From: Rugosibacter sp.
GTDB taxonomy: Bacteria > Pseudomonadota > Gammaproteobacteria > Burkholderiales > Rhodocyclaceae
NCBI GenBank assembly: GCA_030645365.1
Contig: JAUSMB010000020.1
Span: 1-35,681 of the forward strand
Length of the DNA: 35,681 nt
Direction of reading: 5' to 3'
The notes under the pieces were generated by a model. The model did not search any database, was not told the DNA's origin, and saw nothing but the letters and a program-made list of their open reading frames with translations. Shown in pieces: positions 1 through 8,596 of the stretch. The first letter of the stretch is position 1. Each line of letters starts with the position of its first letter. Made by a program: the position numbers and the translations under genes.

Positions 1-278
1 TGCTGCCCGCGCTGGTGCAACGCTGCGCCGTGTTGGTAACAGGCGACACCGGCACACTGCATGTGGCCGTTGCCATCGACACGCCCACGGTATCTTTGTT
101 TGCGGTTTCGGGCCCGGATGTTTCGGGCCCGGCTTATGATCACGAACGACATATTGTTATTCATCACCCAGCGCCAGCGGGTGTCCGCTCCAAGACGGAT
201 AATGATCGCTGGATGGCGCAGATTCCGTCGGACGAAGTTGCTGTGGCTGTGATGCAGCAACTAATAAATAACAAATAA
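1..278 (+). CDS. GT9 glycosyltransferase (heptosyltransferase-like), 3' part only
   Basis: The 5' end lies outside the window; the frame is open from base 3 and gives the last 91 residues. The segment VTGDTGTLHVAVAIDTPTVSLF is the C-terminal nucleotide-sugar-binding signature of glycosyltransferase family 9 (ADP-heptose:LPS heptosyltransferases), in which a D-[ST]-G-x-x-H stretch precedes a hydrophobic strand ending in LF. By family it transfers a heptose or related sugar onto lipid A-core at the cytoplasmic face of the inner membrane. It stands first in a run of five cell-surface genes on the same strand, 19 bp before the GT4 gene, so co-transcription is likely. Exact acceptor and sugar cannot be told from the fragment. 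Confidence 0.8.
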   Translation, partial: LPALVQRCAVLVTGDTGTLHVAVAIDTPTVSLFAVSGPDVSGPAYDHERHIVIHHPAPAGVRSKTDNDRWMAQIPSDEVAVAVMQQLINNK

Positions 279-297
279 CGCAAACAGGAATTAACAC

Positions 298-1488
298 GTG
301 GCTAATCTAGTCAAACGCATCCTGCTGCTCGATACCGGCAACGAATGGGGCGGCGGCACCAACAGCATGATTGAACTGTTGAAGCGTATCGATCGCACAC
401 GCTTTACGGTGACGGCCTGCTTTTATCACAACTATCGACATGGGGATTCGACACTGCGCGAGGCGTTGGCAGCCATCGATATTCCGTTGCTCGTCCTGCC
501 CACACGTCACCAGTCGTGGTGGGTCAAACTCGCCAAGGAGCTGGCACGCGGGCTTTTGTTTTGGCATAAATCGTGGCGCGCGGCGGCGGTGTTCAGGGTC
601 GAGATATTCTGGCGCATCCGGCCGCGCGCGCGCGCGCTGGCTGAATTGCTGCGCAAGGAAAATTACACCTTGCTGTACATGAACAATCAACCAGCCTCTA
701 ATCTGGAAGGCTATCTTGCGGCGGAAAAGGCTGGTGTGTCGGTGGTACAGCATTGCCGCATCGAACCGAAGCTCAATGCCATCGAGCGCGATGCTGTCAA
801 TCGCGTGGCGCGTCGGGTGATTTGTGTTTCGCAGGGAGTAAAGGATGCGCTGTTGCGGCAGGGTGTACGGCCTGCGCTTTGTCAGGTCGTGCATAACGGT
901 ATCGACACTCGCCAGCCGTTTCCTGAACCGCAGCCGTTGCCGGGCGTGGCGTTGGATACGCCGGTCATCGGCACCATCGGTTCGTTGATCAAGCGCAAAT
1001 CTGTTGATCATCTGCTGCGCGCGGTGGCGCGTCTGCCACAAGATTTGACGCCGCATCTGCTGATTGTTGGCGAAGGGGCGGAAGCAGCCGCTTTGCGGCA
1101 ACTGGCCAGTGAGTTGGGGCTGGCCAGCCGCGTTACTTTTACCGGTTTTCAGAAGCAACCCTTACCTTGGCTGGCGGTGATGGATGTGTTTGTACTTGCC
1201 TCGTCGAGCGAAGGACTGCCAAGGGTGATTTTGGAAGCGATGTTGCTTGAAAAGCCAGTGATTGCTTCGCGCATTGTGGGTTCCAGTGAGGTCGTGGTTC
1301 ATGGCGAGACGGGTTACCTTTACGATTACGGCGACATTGACGCGCTGGCAGAATTTCTTGCCGATCTTCTGCGCAATCCGGCAAAAAGACAGTCCTTTGG
1401 CGCAGCCGGTCGCCGTCGTGCCAGCGCCGACTTTTCCATCGAGGCTTATGTTGCGGGCGTGACGAAAATTCTGGAGGCGGCGGCCTGA
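298..1488 (+). CDS. GT4 family glycosyltransferase
   Basis: 396 aa with a GTG start, preceded by AGGAA seven bases upstream. The N-terminal Rossmann half opens with a glycine-rich loop (GNEWGGGTNSM, about residues 15-25) and the C-terminal half carries the retaining GT-B signature SSSEGLPRVILEAM (E-x7-E) followed by KPVIAS, typical of GT4 enzymes of LPS core and O-antigen assembly. It should transfer a sugar from an NDP-sugar in the cytoplasm. It lies between two GT9 genes and overlaps the next start codon (TGATG at 1486-1490), indicating translational coupling. Positions 623-637 are an alternating CG run. A copy of the dispersed repeat lies at 1411-1437, within the codons for RRRASADFS. Sugar specificity is unknown. 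Confidence 0.88.
   Translation: MANLVKRILLLDTGNEWGGGTNSMIELLKRIDRTRFTVTACFYHNYRHGDSTLREALAAIDIPLLVLPTRHQSWWVKLAKELARGLLFWHKSWRAAAVFRVEIFWRIRPRARALAELLRKENYTLLYMNNQPASNLEGYLAAEKAGVSVVQHCRIEPKLNAIERDAVNRVARRVICVSQGVKDALLRQGVRPALCQVVHNGIDTRQPFPEPQPLPGVALDTPVIGTIGSLIKRKSVDHLLRAVARLPQDLTPHLLIVGEGAEAAALRQLASELGLASRVTFTGFQKQPLPWLAVMDVFVLASSSEGLPRVILEAMLLEKPVIASRIVGSSEVVVHGETGYLYDYGDIDALAEFLADLLRNPAKRQSFGAAGRRRASADFSIEAYVAGVTKILEAAA
623..637 (+). repeat. CG dinucleotide run in GT4 gene
   Basis: Fifteen alternating C/G bases encode the R-A-R-A-R stretch. A two-base slip would shift the frame. Confidence 0.75.
1411..1437 (-). repeat. Dispersed repeat copy 1 (inside GT4 gene)
   Basis: The complement of the core AAAGTCGGCGCT is exact at 1423-1434. 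The second half (GGCACGACGGCGA read on the minus strand) also matches the longer repeat. On the plus strand the core is read as S-A-D-F. Confidence 0.7.
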
Positions 1489-2630
1489 TGTTTTATCTGT
1501 GGCTGACCTGGCTGGTTTCACCGCTATTGCGGATCATGGCTGGACGGGCACCTGCCGAGCCGCAGCGTATTCTCGTTATCCAGATGGCGAAAATCGGTGA
1601 CTTGCTGTGTGCCACGCCGGTGTTTAGAGAAATCAAGGCGCGTTATCCGCAAGCACATTTAGCCGTGATGGCCACAGCACAGAATGTGCCGTTATTGCGC
1701 GCCAATCCGCAGGTGAATGGCGTGGTCGTGGCCGAGGCTAAAACCTTTCGCGGGCTGGGCGGCAAATGGCGGCTTATCCATTTGCTGCGTCAGGGCCGCT
1801 ATGACACGGTGGTATGCCTCAATGCGGGTGCGGCCTATGCTGTGGCGGCGTTGTGGGCGTTGACTCCCCGGCGGCTGGCAGTGCAGTCGAATTTCGGCGG
1901 CATGAGTCATCAACTGGCCGCTCGCTTGTGGAGCGAGGTTGAGATACATCGCAGTGACCGCTTGATTCAAGCAACTTATTTGGCTTTGCTGACACGCCTT
2001 GGGATTAGCGCAGGGCGGTTGGACAAGGAAGTTTTTACAGCCCACGGTGCTGCGGGAAAAGCGGACGCGGTGCTCGGGCAAGTGACTGGCGTGCTGGTGG
2101 GCATCGGCGTCTCCAGCGCGAATCGCTTGAAGGCGTTGGGGAGTGAAAAAATCATTGCGGTTGCAAGACAGATGCTCGCTGCACGGCCTGCGGCACGCTT
2201 GGTGTTGATCGGCAGTGATGAAGATAAATCACAAGCAGCGGAGATCGCCAGCCAGCTGCCGCCAGGCACGGTGATTGATGCGTGTGGTGCGGTAGGTATT
2301 GCCGAATTGCCTGCCCTGTTGCAGCGGCTGACGGTATTCATCGGCGTCGATTCGGGCGTGACTTACATGGCCGATGCCCTCAATCTGCCGATTGTTTCCG
2401 TTGCCGGGCCGGTGGATATGCAGGAAACCCGCCCATTGGGCAAACATGTGATTATTTTGCAACGCACGGACTTGCCCTGTGCGCCTTGCTCGCATACGTT
2501 CGACGCGCCTTATACCTGCCGCGTTGGCACGCGCGCCTGTATCGAAGGAATTGACGCTCGGCAGATTGCAGAGGCAGCACTCGCTTTATGTAGTAACTCC
2601 GGTAACCCTTCGGAAATTTCTGCTTCATGA
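1488..2630 (+). CDS. GT9 heptosyltransferase-family protein
   Basis: 380 aa. It begins with a hydrophobic segment (LWLTWLVSPLLRIMA) and then the GT9 N-terminal motif ILVIQMAKIGDLLCATPVFREI, whose K-I-G-D is the usual start of the donor-binding fold. The C-terminal half has GVDSGVTYMADALNLPIVSV, equivalent to the D-S-G-x-x-H region, though Y-M replaces the usual H. The last 60 residues contain a Cys cluster (CAPCSHTFDAPYTC, then C) common in O-antigen/LPS-core GT9 proteins. The start overlaps the GT4 stop by one base and its own end overlaps the ligase start (ATGA), so the genes look coupled. Likely a cytoplasmic LPS glycosyltransferase; the exact step is unknown. Confidence 0.85.
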   Translation: MFYLWLTWLVSPLLRIMAGRAPAEPQRILVIQMAKIGDLLCATPVFREIKARYPQAHLAVMATAQNVPLLRANPQVNGVVVAEAKTFRGLGGKWRLIHLLRQGRYDTVVCLNAGAAYAVAALWALTPRRLAVQSNFGGMSHQLAARLWSEVEIHRSDRLIQATYLALLTRLGISAGRLDKEVFTAHGAAGKADAVLGQVTGVLVGIGVSSANRLKALGSEKIIAVARQMLAARPAARLVLIGSDEDKSQAAEIASQLPPGTVIDACGAVGIAELPALLQRLTVFIGVDSGVTYMADALNLPIVSVAGPVDMQETRPLGKHVIILQRTDLPCAPCSHTFDAPYTCRVGTRACIEGIDARQIAEAALALCSNSGNPSEISAS

Positions 2631-3946
2631 TAAAAAAAATGACCTTGGCCCTGGTTCTCGGGCTTTTATTTACCTGGTCGTTGCCGGATGTCCCCGCTTT
2701 GCGCTATTGGTTGCTGTTTTTGTCTCTGCTTGGGGTGGCTAGGCTAACCTCATGGCAAAGCTTGCCACCTGTTTGGAGAGCTAATCGTTGGGTATTCGGC
2801 CTTCTTGCAGCCTTTACCTTGTGGCTGGTGTGGCAAGCGGTGTTCATTTCGCATCAAACCCTGTGGGCATTGAAGGAGTTGAAAGGCCAGTGGCTGAACG
2901 CGCTGCTGGCCTTGGGTTTAGGCGTTCTGCTGGCGTGTGCCTCGCGCGAGAAAAAATTGTGGTCCGGTGCGATTATTACTACCACGCTGATTGGCGTGTG
3001 GGTTCTGCAAGCCATGATTGCCGTGGGCCAATCGGTTGCGCACTGGTGGCTGCACGGCGAGTTACTGCGCGGCCTGGTGCCTCTAACCGGTGGCAAGCTG
3101 GAGATGAGTTTTATTTTGAATATGCTGCTGGCGGCCCTGACGGTGGATTTGCTGTTTCGTGCATGTCATGCGCGCCGCTTCTTGCAGCTGCCGTGGAAGG
3201 TAGTCATCGGTGCAGCAGCCATCAGTTTGACCAGCTTGTATTTGGCCGGTGCACGTAATGGTGTCATCGGGCTGCTTTTTCTCGCAGTTTCGGCGAGTCT
3301 GTTGTACAGCATTCACCGGATTCGTCAGCAAGGTGTGCGTCGCGGCATGCTGGGTGGGGCAATGTTGCTGGCCCTGGTGATGAGTCTTGCCGTGATCAGC
3401 TATCAAGCAGATAACCGCTGGCCAGCATTTATGGAAAGTACCGCACTGGGCTGGGATATTGACGGCCAGCGCGCCTGGATGGATATTGATCATGCCCCGC
3501 TTCCGGTAATGAAAAGTGGTGTTGCGGTGGATGCCTCTGCCTACATCCGCGTGGCATTCATTCACGCCGGATTACGCTTGATTGAGGAGCTTCCGTTAGG
3601 TGTGGGGTATGGCCGCAATGCGTTTTCCCATGCGCTGCGCGAGACCGGCGTGGATGCGCAAGTAGGCCATGCGCATAGCGGCTGGATTGATCTTGGCATT
3701 GGTGCGGGCATACCTGCGGTGGTGCTGTGGCTGCTGTTTATGGGTAGCCTGATGGTTACGGGCGGGGTACGTTATTTTCGTGATCAGAATCCGCACGGGC
3801 TGTGGCTTTTGTTTCTCGCCAGTGGCTTTATCGGCAGGATGGTGGTCGATAGCGTGAATCGAGATCACATGCTGCAGATATTTTTGTTTTTGGCAGGCTA
3901 TCTATTGGCCATGTCTATCCGTGATGATCAGTGGCGGGTGACGTGA
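2627..3946 (+). CDS. O-antigen ligase / Wzy-type polymerase family membrane protein
   Basis: 439 aa, almost wholly hydrophobic, with about ten or more predicted membrane segments starting at residue 4 and a large polar loop around residues 260-320. The loop and the following segment hold GVGYGRNAF ... VGHAHSGWIDLGIGAGIPAVVLWLLF, the Wzy_C-type pattern (G-x-G-x-G-x-x-x-F, then H-x-H-S/N) of WaaL ligases and O-antigen polymerases. By family it joins undecaprenyl-linked polysaccharide to lipid A-core on the periplasmic face, or polymerises repeat units. WaaL and Wzy are hard to separate by sequence; position among core glycosyltransferases favours ligase. It overlaps the upstream stop by four bases (ATGA). 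Confidence 0.85.
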   Translation: MIKKMTLALVLGLLFTWSLPDVPALRYWLLFLSLLGVARLTSWQSLPPVWRANRWVFGLLAAFTLWLVWQAVFISHQTLWALKELKGQWLNALLALGLGVLLACASREKKLWSGAIITTTLIGVWVLQAMIAVGQSVAHWWLHGELLRGLVPLTGGKLEMSFILNMLLAALTVDLLFRACHARRFLQLPWKVVIGAAAISLTSLYLAGARNGVIGLLFLAVSASLLYSIHRIRQQGVRRGMLGGAMLLALVMSLAVISYQADNRWPAFMESTALGWDIDGQRAWMDIDHAPLPVMKSGVAVDASAYIRVAFIHAGLRLIEELPLGVGYGRNAFSHALRETGVDAQVGHAHSGWIDLGIGAGIPAVVLWLLFMGSLMVTGGVRYFRDQNPHGLWLLFLASGFIGRMVVDSVNRDHMLQIFLFLAGYLLAMSIRDDQWRVT

Positions 3947-3947
3947 C

Positions 3948-5012
3948 ATGGGGGATTTGAACACCGTCGATGGCAAGCTGGATCATATCCATCAACCCCG
4001 AAAAATCCTGATTATCCGTCGCGATAATATCGGCGATCTGGTGTGCACCACGCCACTTTTCGCCGCACTGCGCGCGCGCTTTCCCGATGCCTGGATCGGT
4101 GTGCTGGCGAATAGCTACAACGCGCCGGTGCTGGCGGGGAACCCGCATGTCAATGAGGTTTTTACTTATACCAAGGGCAAGCATCTCGCCCCAGGGCAAA
4201 GTCAATGGCGGGCGTTGTGGCAGCGCTTGCGGCTGATCCTGAATTTGCGTAGGCGGCGGATTGATGAGGTGATCCTGCCCGGTGGTGAGCAGGCCAGTGC
4301 GCGCCGTTTTGCACGCTGGGTTGCGCCACGGCGGGTGCTGGTGGCGCCATCAACAGCGGTGGGGCACGAGGTGGAACGCAGCATGGCTTGTTTGGCGGCT
4401 TATGGCGTCACCCCTGTGAACGTCAATGCGGACGCCAATGCGGACGTCCATGCGCTGCCGCCTTGCACGATAGTGGCCGATGTTGCGCTGGCGAATCGTC
4501 TGGCAGCGCACCTTCCCTCGGCGCTGGCGGGACGGCGTTTGATTGCCTTGCAACTCTCCGCACGCAAGCCCAGGCAGCGCTGGCCGGTGGCGCATTTTGC
4601 CGAATTGGCGCGGCAACTGCATGCGGCCAGCGGCTGCGGTTTTCTGCTGTTCTGGTCGCCGGGCGCGGCCGATGATGCGCTGCATCCGGGCGATGATGCC
4701 AAAGCGGCCGAACTGGTGGCGCTCACCCGCGATCTGCCGCTGGCCGCCGTACCGACGCATGAACTGACTGAGCTCATCGCCGGGCTTTCATTGTGCGATG
4801 CGGTGATTTGTTCCGATGGCGGCGCGATGCACATTGCGGCGGGCCTCGGCAAACCCATCGTCTGCCTGTTCGGCAATTCAGATGCCGTGCGCTGGCGCCC
4901 CTGGCATGTGCCCCATGTGTTGTTGCAGCCAGAGAGTCGTGATGTGGCGGATATCAGTGTGGCAGAGGTAATGGCAGCCTATACGACACTGATGAATGAA
5001 AGCCGTGGTTAA
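3948..5012 (+). CDS. GT9 heptosyltransferase-family protein
   Basis: 354 aa. ILIIRRDNIGDLVCTTPLFAALRARFP (about residues 20-46) is the GT9 N-terminal motif. The C-terminal half has the donor-site stretch ICSDGGAMHIAAGLGKPIVCLFG with H, G and K in the usual positions. It follows the ligase stop by one base. Residues around 158-168 come from a 12-bp near-perfect tandem duplication (4422-4454; peptide VNADANADVHA), probably a tolerated surface loop. Its stop overlaps the polA stop on the opposite strand by four bases, ending the LPS block in a tight convergent junction. Likely a cytoplasmic LPS core transferase; the substrate is not determined. Confidence 0.87.
   Translation: MGDLNTVDGKLDHIHQPRKILIIRRDNIGDLVCTTPLFAALRARFPDAWIGVLANSYNAPVLAGNPHVNEVFTYTKGKHLAPGQSQWRALWQRLRLILNLRRRRIDEVILPGGEQASARRFARWVAPRRVLVAPSTAVGHEVERSMACLAAYGVTPVNVNADANADVHALPPCTIVADVALANRLAAHLPSALAGRRLIALQLSARKPRQRWPVAHFAELARQLHAASGCGFLLFWSPGAADDALHPGDDAKAAELVALTRDLPLAAVPTHELTELIAGLSLCDAVICSDGGAMHIAAGLGKPIVCLFGNSDAVRWRPWHVPHVLLQPESRDVADISVAEVMAAYTTLMNESRG
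4422..4454 (+). repeat. 12-bp in-frame tandem repeat within GT9 gene
   Basis: GTCAATGCGGAC at 4422-4433 is followed by GCCAATGCGGAC and then a partial GTCCATGCG. It encodes an alternating N-A-D / V-H-A stretch and keeps the frame. Confidence 0.7.
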
Positions 5013-7801
5013 TGCGCTTCATCCCAGTTCGCGCCAACGCCGATTTCAACCAGCAGGGGTACTTTGAGTTCGGCTACGCCGCCCATCAGCCTGGGCAGCG
5101 CGTCGCGTACCGTGGCGAGTTCTTCTTCCGGCACTTCCAGCACCAGCTCGTCATGCACTTGCAGCACGAGCAGTGTGCGCATTTTTTGCGCTTCCAGCCA
5201 GCCTTGCACGGCCAGCATGGCGCGCTTGATTAAATCCGCCGCTGTGCCCTGCATCGGCGCGTTGATGGCGGCGCGCTCTGCGCCCTGGCGGCGGGCGGCG
5301 TTGGTGGAATTGATTTCCGGCAGCCATAAACGGCGACCGAAGACGGTTTCGACATAACCCTGGCTGCGTGCGGCTTCGCGAGTTTCTTCCATGTACCGAG
5401 CCACGCCGGGGTAACGCGCGAAATAGCGATCCATGTAGGCGGCCGCCGCGCTACGGTCCAGCTTCAATTCGCGAGCGAGGCCGAAGGCGCTCATGCCGTA
5501 GATCAGGCCGAAGTTGATGGCTTTGGCGGCGCGGCGCTGTTCGTTGCTGACCTCTGCCGGGGTGATGCCGAACACCTCGGCGGCGGTGGCGCGGTGTACG
5601 TCTTCACCCTGAGCGAAGGCTTCCAACAGGCGCGCGTCATTCGACAAATGCGCCATGATGCGCAGCTCGACCTGTGAATAGTCGGCGCTGGCGATGTAAT
5701 AACGGCGCGGTGTCCCGATCGGGGCGATAAAGGCGGAACGGATGCGTCGGCCTTCGGGCGTGCGGATAGGGATATTTTGCAGGTTGGGCTCGCTGGAAGC
5801 GAGGCGCCCGGTGACCGCCACGGCTTGCGCAAAGCTGGTGTGCACACGGCCTGTGCTGCGTTCGACCATCTGCGGCAGTTTGTCGGTGTAGGTGTTTTTG
5901 AGTTTGGCCAGGCTGCGATAGTCGAGAATTTTTCGCGGCAGCGGATAATCTTCGGCCAGCTTTTCCAGCACTTCTTCATCCGTCGAAGGCCCGCCTGAAG
6001 GTGTTTTTTTGACTACCGGCAGGCCTTGTTGGGTGAATAGGATTTCCGCCAACTGCTTGGGTGAATTGAGGTTGAATGGCTGGCCCGCCAGTGTATGCGC
6101 TTCGCCTTCCAGCACCTGCATTTTGTGCCCGAGTTCATGGCTTTGCCGGGTCAGCGCGGCAGGGTCGATCAGCACGCCATTGCGTTCGATGCGGAACAGG
6201 ACTTCGGCAACCGGCAATTCCAGGTCGCGGTAGAGCTGCTCCAGCGCCGGTTCGGCAGCCAGTTGCGGGCGCAACACATGATGTACGCGCCAGGTGACAT
6301 CGGCATCTTCCGCGGCGTATTCAGTAGCCCGCGCGATGTCCACCTGGCTGAAAGAAATGCGCGCGGCGCCCTTGCCGGTGATGTCGTCATAGCTCAGGGT
6401 TTTTAGCCCGCAGTGCCGCGCGGCAAGCGAGCCGAGATCGTGCGGCTTGCCGGATTCCAGCACATAGGATTCGAGCAGCGTATCCTCAACGATGCCCGCG
6501 AGTTGCACGCCGTGGTTGGCGAAAATGTGCCGGTCATACTTGAGATGCTGGCCGAGTTTGTGGTGGTGAGGCGACTCCAGCCAGGGGCGCAATTTCTCTA
6601 GCGCATCAGCCAGCGGCAGTTGCGTTGGCGCACCTGCATAGTTGTGGCCGAGCGGCAGGTAGGCGGCGTGGATTGCGTCACCTTCGCTTAGCGCAAACGA
6701 GATGCCGACGAGCTGCGCCTGCATCGGATTAAGGCCCGTGGTTTCGGTATCCAGCGCGACGAGTTCGGCCGCCATCAGCCGTGCCAGCCAGGTGTCGAGG
6801 TGTGCTGCATCAAGGATGCAGGTATAGCCGCTGCGGTCGGGTTCGGTGGTGACAAGGTCGTTAAAAGTCGGCGCTGGTGGGTCGGCGCGTAGCGGGTTAT
6901 TTCGCGCGTTGCCGACCGAAAAATCACCTTGCGCGGCGTCGTTTCCCGTTTTGCTGGAAGCACCCAGTTCCTTCAGCCAGCTTTTGAATTCCAGCCGCGT
7001 GAATAATTCGATCAGTTTTTGGGTGTCAGGCACTTGCGGCGTGAGCTCAGGGATCGCGACGGGCAAATCCAGATCGCATACCACCGTAACCAGTTTTTTG
7101 CCCAATGGCAAAAAATCCAGATGCTGGCGCAGATTTTCACCCACCACGCCGTTGATGTCTTGCGCGTGTGTGACCACGCCATCCAGCGAGCCATATTGAG
7201 CGAGCCATTTCACGGCAGTCTTGGGCCCGACTTTATTCACCCCTGGCACGCCGTCTACCGCGTCGCCCATCAGTGCGAGATAATCGACGATGCGCTCTGG
7301 TGGCACGCCAAATTTTGCCAGCACGCCCGCTTCATCGAGCGTTTCGTTGCTCATGGTGTTGATCAGCGTGACATGATGGTTTACTAATTGCGCCAGATCT
7401 TTATCCCCGGTTGAAATGATGCAGTCGATGGTGGACTGGGTGGCGGCGTGCGCCAATGTGCCGATCACATCGTCGGCCTCGACGCCATCGATCATCACCA
7501 GTGGCCAGCCCGCTGCGCGGATGCATTCATGTAACAACGGAATCTGCGCTGCCAGGTCTTCGGGCATGGAAGGCCGGTGCGCTTTGTAGGCGGGGTACCA
7601 GTCTTCGCGAAAGGTTTTGCCTTTGGCATCGAACACCACGGCGCGGTAATCTGCCTTATAGTCGGCTTCTAACACGCGCAGCATCGAGAGCACGCCGCGG
7701 ATGGCGCCCGTGGGTTCATTCGCGGCATTGCGCAGATCGGGCAGGGCGTGAAAGGCGCGGTAGAGATAAGACGAGCCGTCGACGAGTAATAAAGTAGGCA
7801 T
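5009..7801 (-). CDS. polA: DNA polymerase I
   Basis: 930 aa from the ATG at 7801, chosen because PTLLLVDGSSYLYRAFHALP directly after it is the canonical PolA N-terminus; the 21 codons upstream are not PolA-like. Three domains are complete. The 5'-3' exonuclease spans residues 1 to about 290, with ISTGDKDLAQLV and MGDAVDGVPGV. The 3'-5' exonuclease (about 330-500) keeps VALDTETTGLNP with Asp and Glu. The polymerase has motif A (SADYSQVELR), motif B (RRAAKAINFGLIYG) and motif C (VHDELVLEVP). It fills gaps in repair and removes Okazaki primers. A dispersed-repeat copy (6862-6889) lies in the poorly conserved linker between the two exonuclease domains. No strong Shine-Dalgarno is visible. The start is only 11 bp from the divergent LOG-family gene. 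Confidence 0.97.
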   Translation of the reverse strand: MPTLLLVDGSSYLYRAFHALPDLRNAANEPTGAIRGVLSMLRVLEADYKADYRAVVFDAKGKTFREDWYPAYKAHRPSMPEDLAAQIPLLHECIRAAGWPLVMIDGVEADDVIGTLAHAATQSTIDCIISTGDKDLAQLVNHHVTLINTMSNETLDEAGVLAKFGVPPERIVDYLALMGDAVDGVPGVNKVGPKTAVKWLAQYGSLDGVVTHAQDINGVVGENLRQHLDFLPLGKKLVTVVCDLDLPVAIPELTPQVPDTQKLIELFTRLEFKSWLKELGASSKTGNDAAQGDFSVGNARNNPLRADPPAPTFNDLVTTEPDRSGYTCILDAAHLDTWLARLMAAELVALDTETTGLNPMQAQLVGISFALSEGDAIHAAYLPLGHNYAGAPTQLPLADALEKLRPWLESPHHHKLGQHLKYDRHIFANHGVQLAGIVEDTLLESYVLESGKPHDLGSLAARHCGLKTLSYDDITGKGAARISFSQVDIARATEYAAEDADVTWRVHHVLRPQLAAEPALEQLYRDLELPVAEVLFRIERNGVLIDPAALTRQSHELGHKMQVLEGEAHTLAGQPFNLNSPKQLAEILFTQQGLPVVKKTPSGGPSTDEEVLEKLAEDYPLPRKILDYRSLAKLKNTYTDKLPQMVERSTGRVHTSFAQAVAVTGRLASSEPNLQNIPIRTPEGRRIRSAFIAPIGTPRRYYIASADYSQVELRIMAHLSNDARLLEAFAQGEDVHRATAAEVFGITPAEVSNEQRRAAKAINFGLIYGMSAFGLARELKLDRSAAAAYMDRYFARYPGVARYMEETREAARSQGYVETVFGRRLWLPEINSTNAARRQGAERAAINAPMQGTAADLIKRAMLAVQGWLEAQKMRTLLVLQVHDELVLEVPEEELATVRDALPRLMGGVAELKVPLLVEIGVGANWDEAH
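6862..6889 (+). repeat. Dispersed repeat copy 2 (inside polA)
   Basis: The exact core AAAGTCGGCGCT is at 6864-6875, followed by GGTGGGTCGGCGCG, which keeps the second CGGCG element. Read on the polA strand it encodes RADPPAPTF in the interdomain linker. Confidence 0.75.
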
Positions 7802-7812
7802 GGAGAGATAAA

Positions 7813-8544
7813 GTGAGTGCAAAAAACAAGTTGCCGAAAGGCTTTGAAGTACCTCCCGCAGCACAGGCTACAAGCGATTCGCGCGAGGCGTGGCGGGTGT
7901 TTGGTATTATGGCAGAGTTTGTCGAGGCGACCCAGCGTTTGGCGACAGTGCGGCCTGCGGTGTCGATCTTCGGTAGTGCGCGTCTCACGCCGGATTCAGA
8001 GATCTATCGGCTGACCGAAAAAATCGCGCGCATGCTCTCGGATGCGGGTTTTTCTGTCATCTCGGGTGGTGGCCCCGGTGTGATGGAGGCTGCCAATAAG
8101 GGGGCTTTCGCGGGGAAAAGCCTTTCCGTTGGTCTCAACATCCAGTTACCGCACGAGCAAAAGCCGAATCCTTATCAGGATATTTCGCAGAGTTTTCACC
8201 ATTTTTTCGCCCGCAAATACATGTTCGTCAAAGTGGCCGCAGCCTATGTGGTGATGCCCGGTGGTTTTGGTACGCTGGATGAATTGCTCGAAGCACTCAC
8301 GCTGATCCAGACCGGAAAAAGCCCGCGCATCCCCATCATTCTTGTGGGCAGTGAATTCTGGGCTGGCCTGATTGACTGGCTAGGTACCCGTCTGGTGGCT
8401 GATGGCATGATTCATGCGGATGATATAAAGCTGATTCAAGTGATTGATGATCCGCAAAGTATTCTGGATGCGATTTTTGATCATTATGAGGCGCGTGGAT
8501 TTGCCCATCTGCCTGAAGAGCACGAGCTCTTGCTTAACCTTTGA
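7813..8544 (+). CDS. LOG family protein (TIGR00730, putative nucleoside 5'-monophosphate phosphoribohydrolase)
   Basis: 243 aa with a GTG start; a GGAGAG-like ribosome site lies at 7802-7807. The Rossmann-like LOG fold is marked by SGGGPGVMEAANKGA (about residues 78-92) and MPGGFGTLDE (P at residue 149), the PGGxGTxxE catalytic signature of cytokinin-activating LOG enzymes. Bacterial members are often misannotated as lysine decarboxylases; purified relatives cleave AMP to adenine and ribose 5-phosphate. The physiological role in proteobacteria is not settled. The start of this gene and the polA start are separated by 11 bp on opposite strands, so each promoter must lie within or very near the other gene. 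Confidence 0.9.
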   Translation: MSAKNKLPKGFEVPPAAQATSDSREAWRVFGIMAEFVEATQRLATVRPAVSIFGSARLTPDSEIYRLTEKIARMLSDAGFSVISGGGPGVMEAANKGAFAGKSLSVGLNIQLPHEQKPNPYQDISQSFHHFFARKYMFVKVAAAYVVMPGGFGTLDELLEALTLIQTGKSPRIPIILVGSEFWAGLIDWLGTRLVADGMIHADDIKLIQVIDDPQSILDAIFDHYEARGFAHLPEEHELLLNL

Positions 8545-8596
8545 TACACTGCAACTTGATTCATTGCAATGCACTGTCCCCTTTAAGGAAACCGCC

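Noticed and set aside
307-1158. 283-aa antisense frame in the GT4 gene
   Set aside because: It is a shadow frame: the plus-strand protein has clear GT4 motifs, and the antisense product is rich in His, Gln and Arg without motifs.
5678-5710. Another repeat-like match (TAGTCGGCGCTGG) in polA
   Set aside because: It is the coding sequence of polymerase motif A (SADYSQ) and lacks the AAA of the core; protein constraint explains it.
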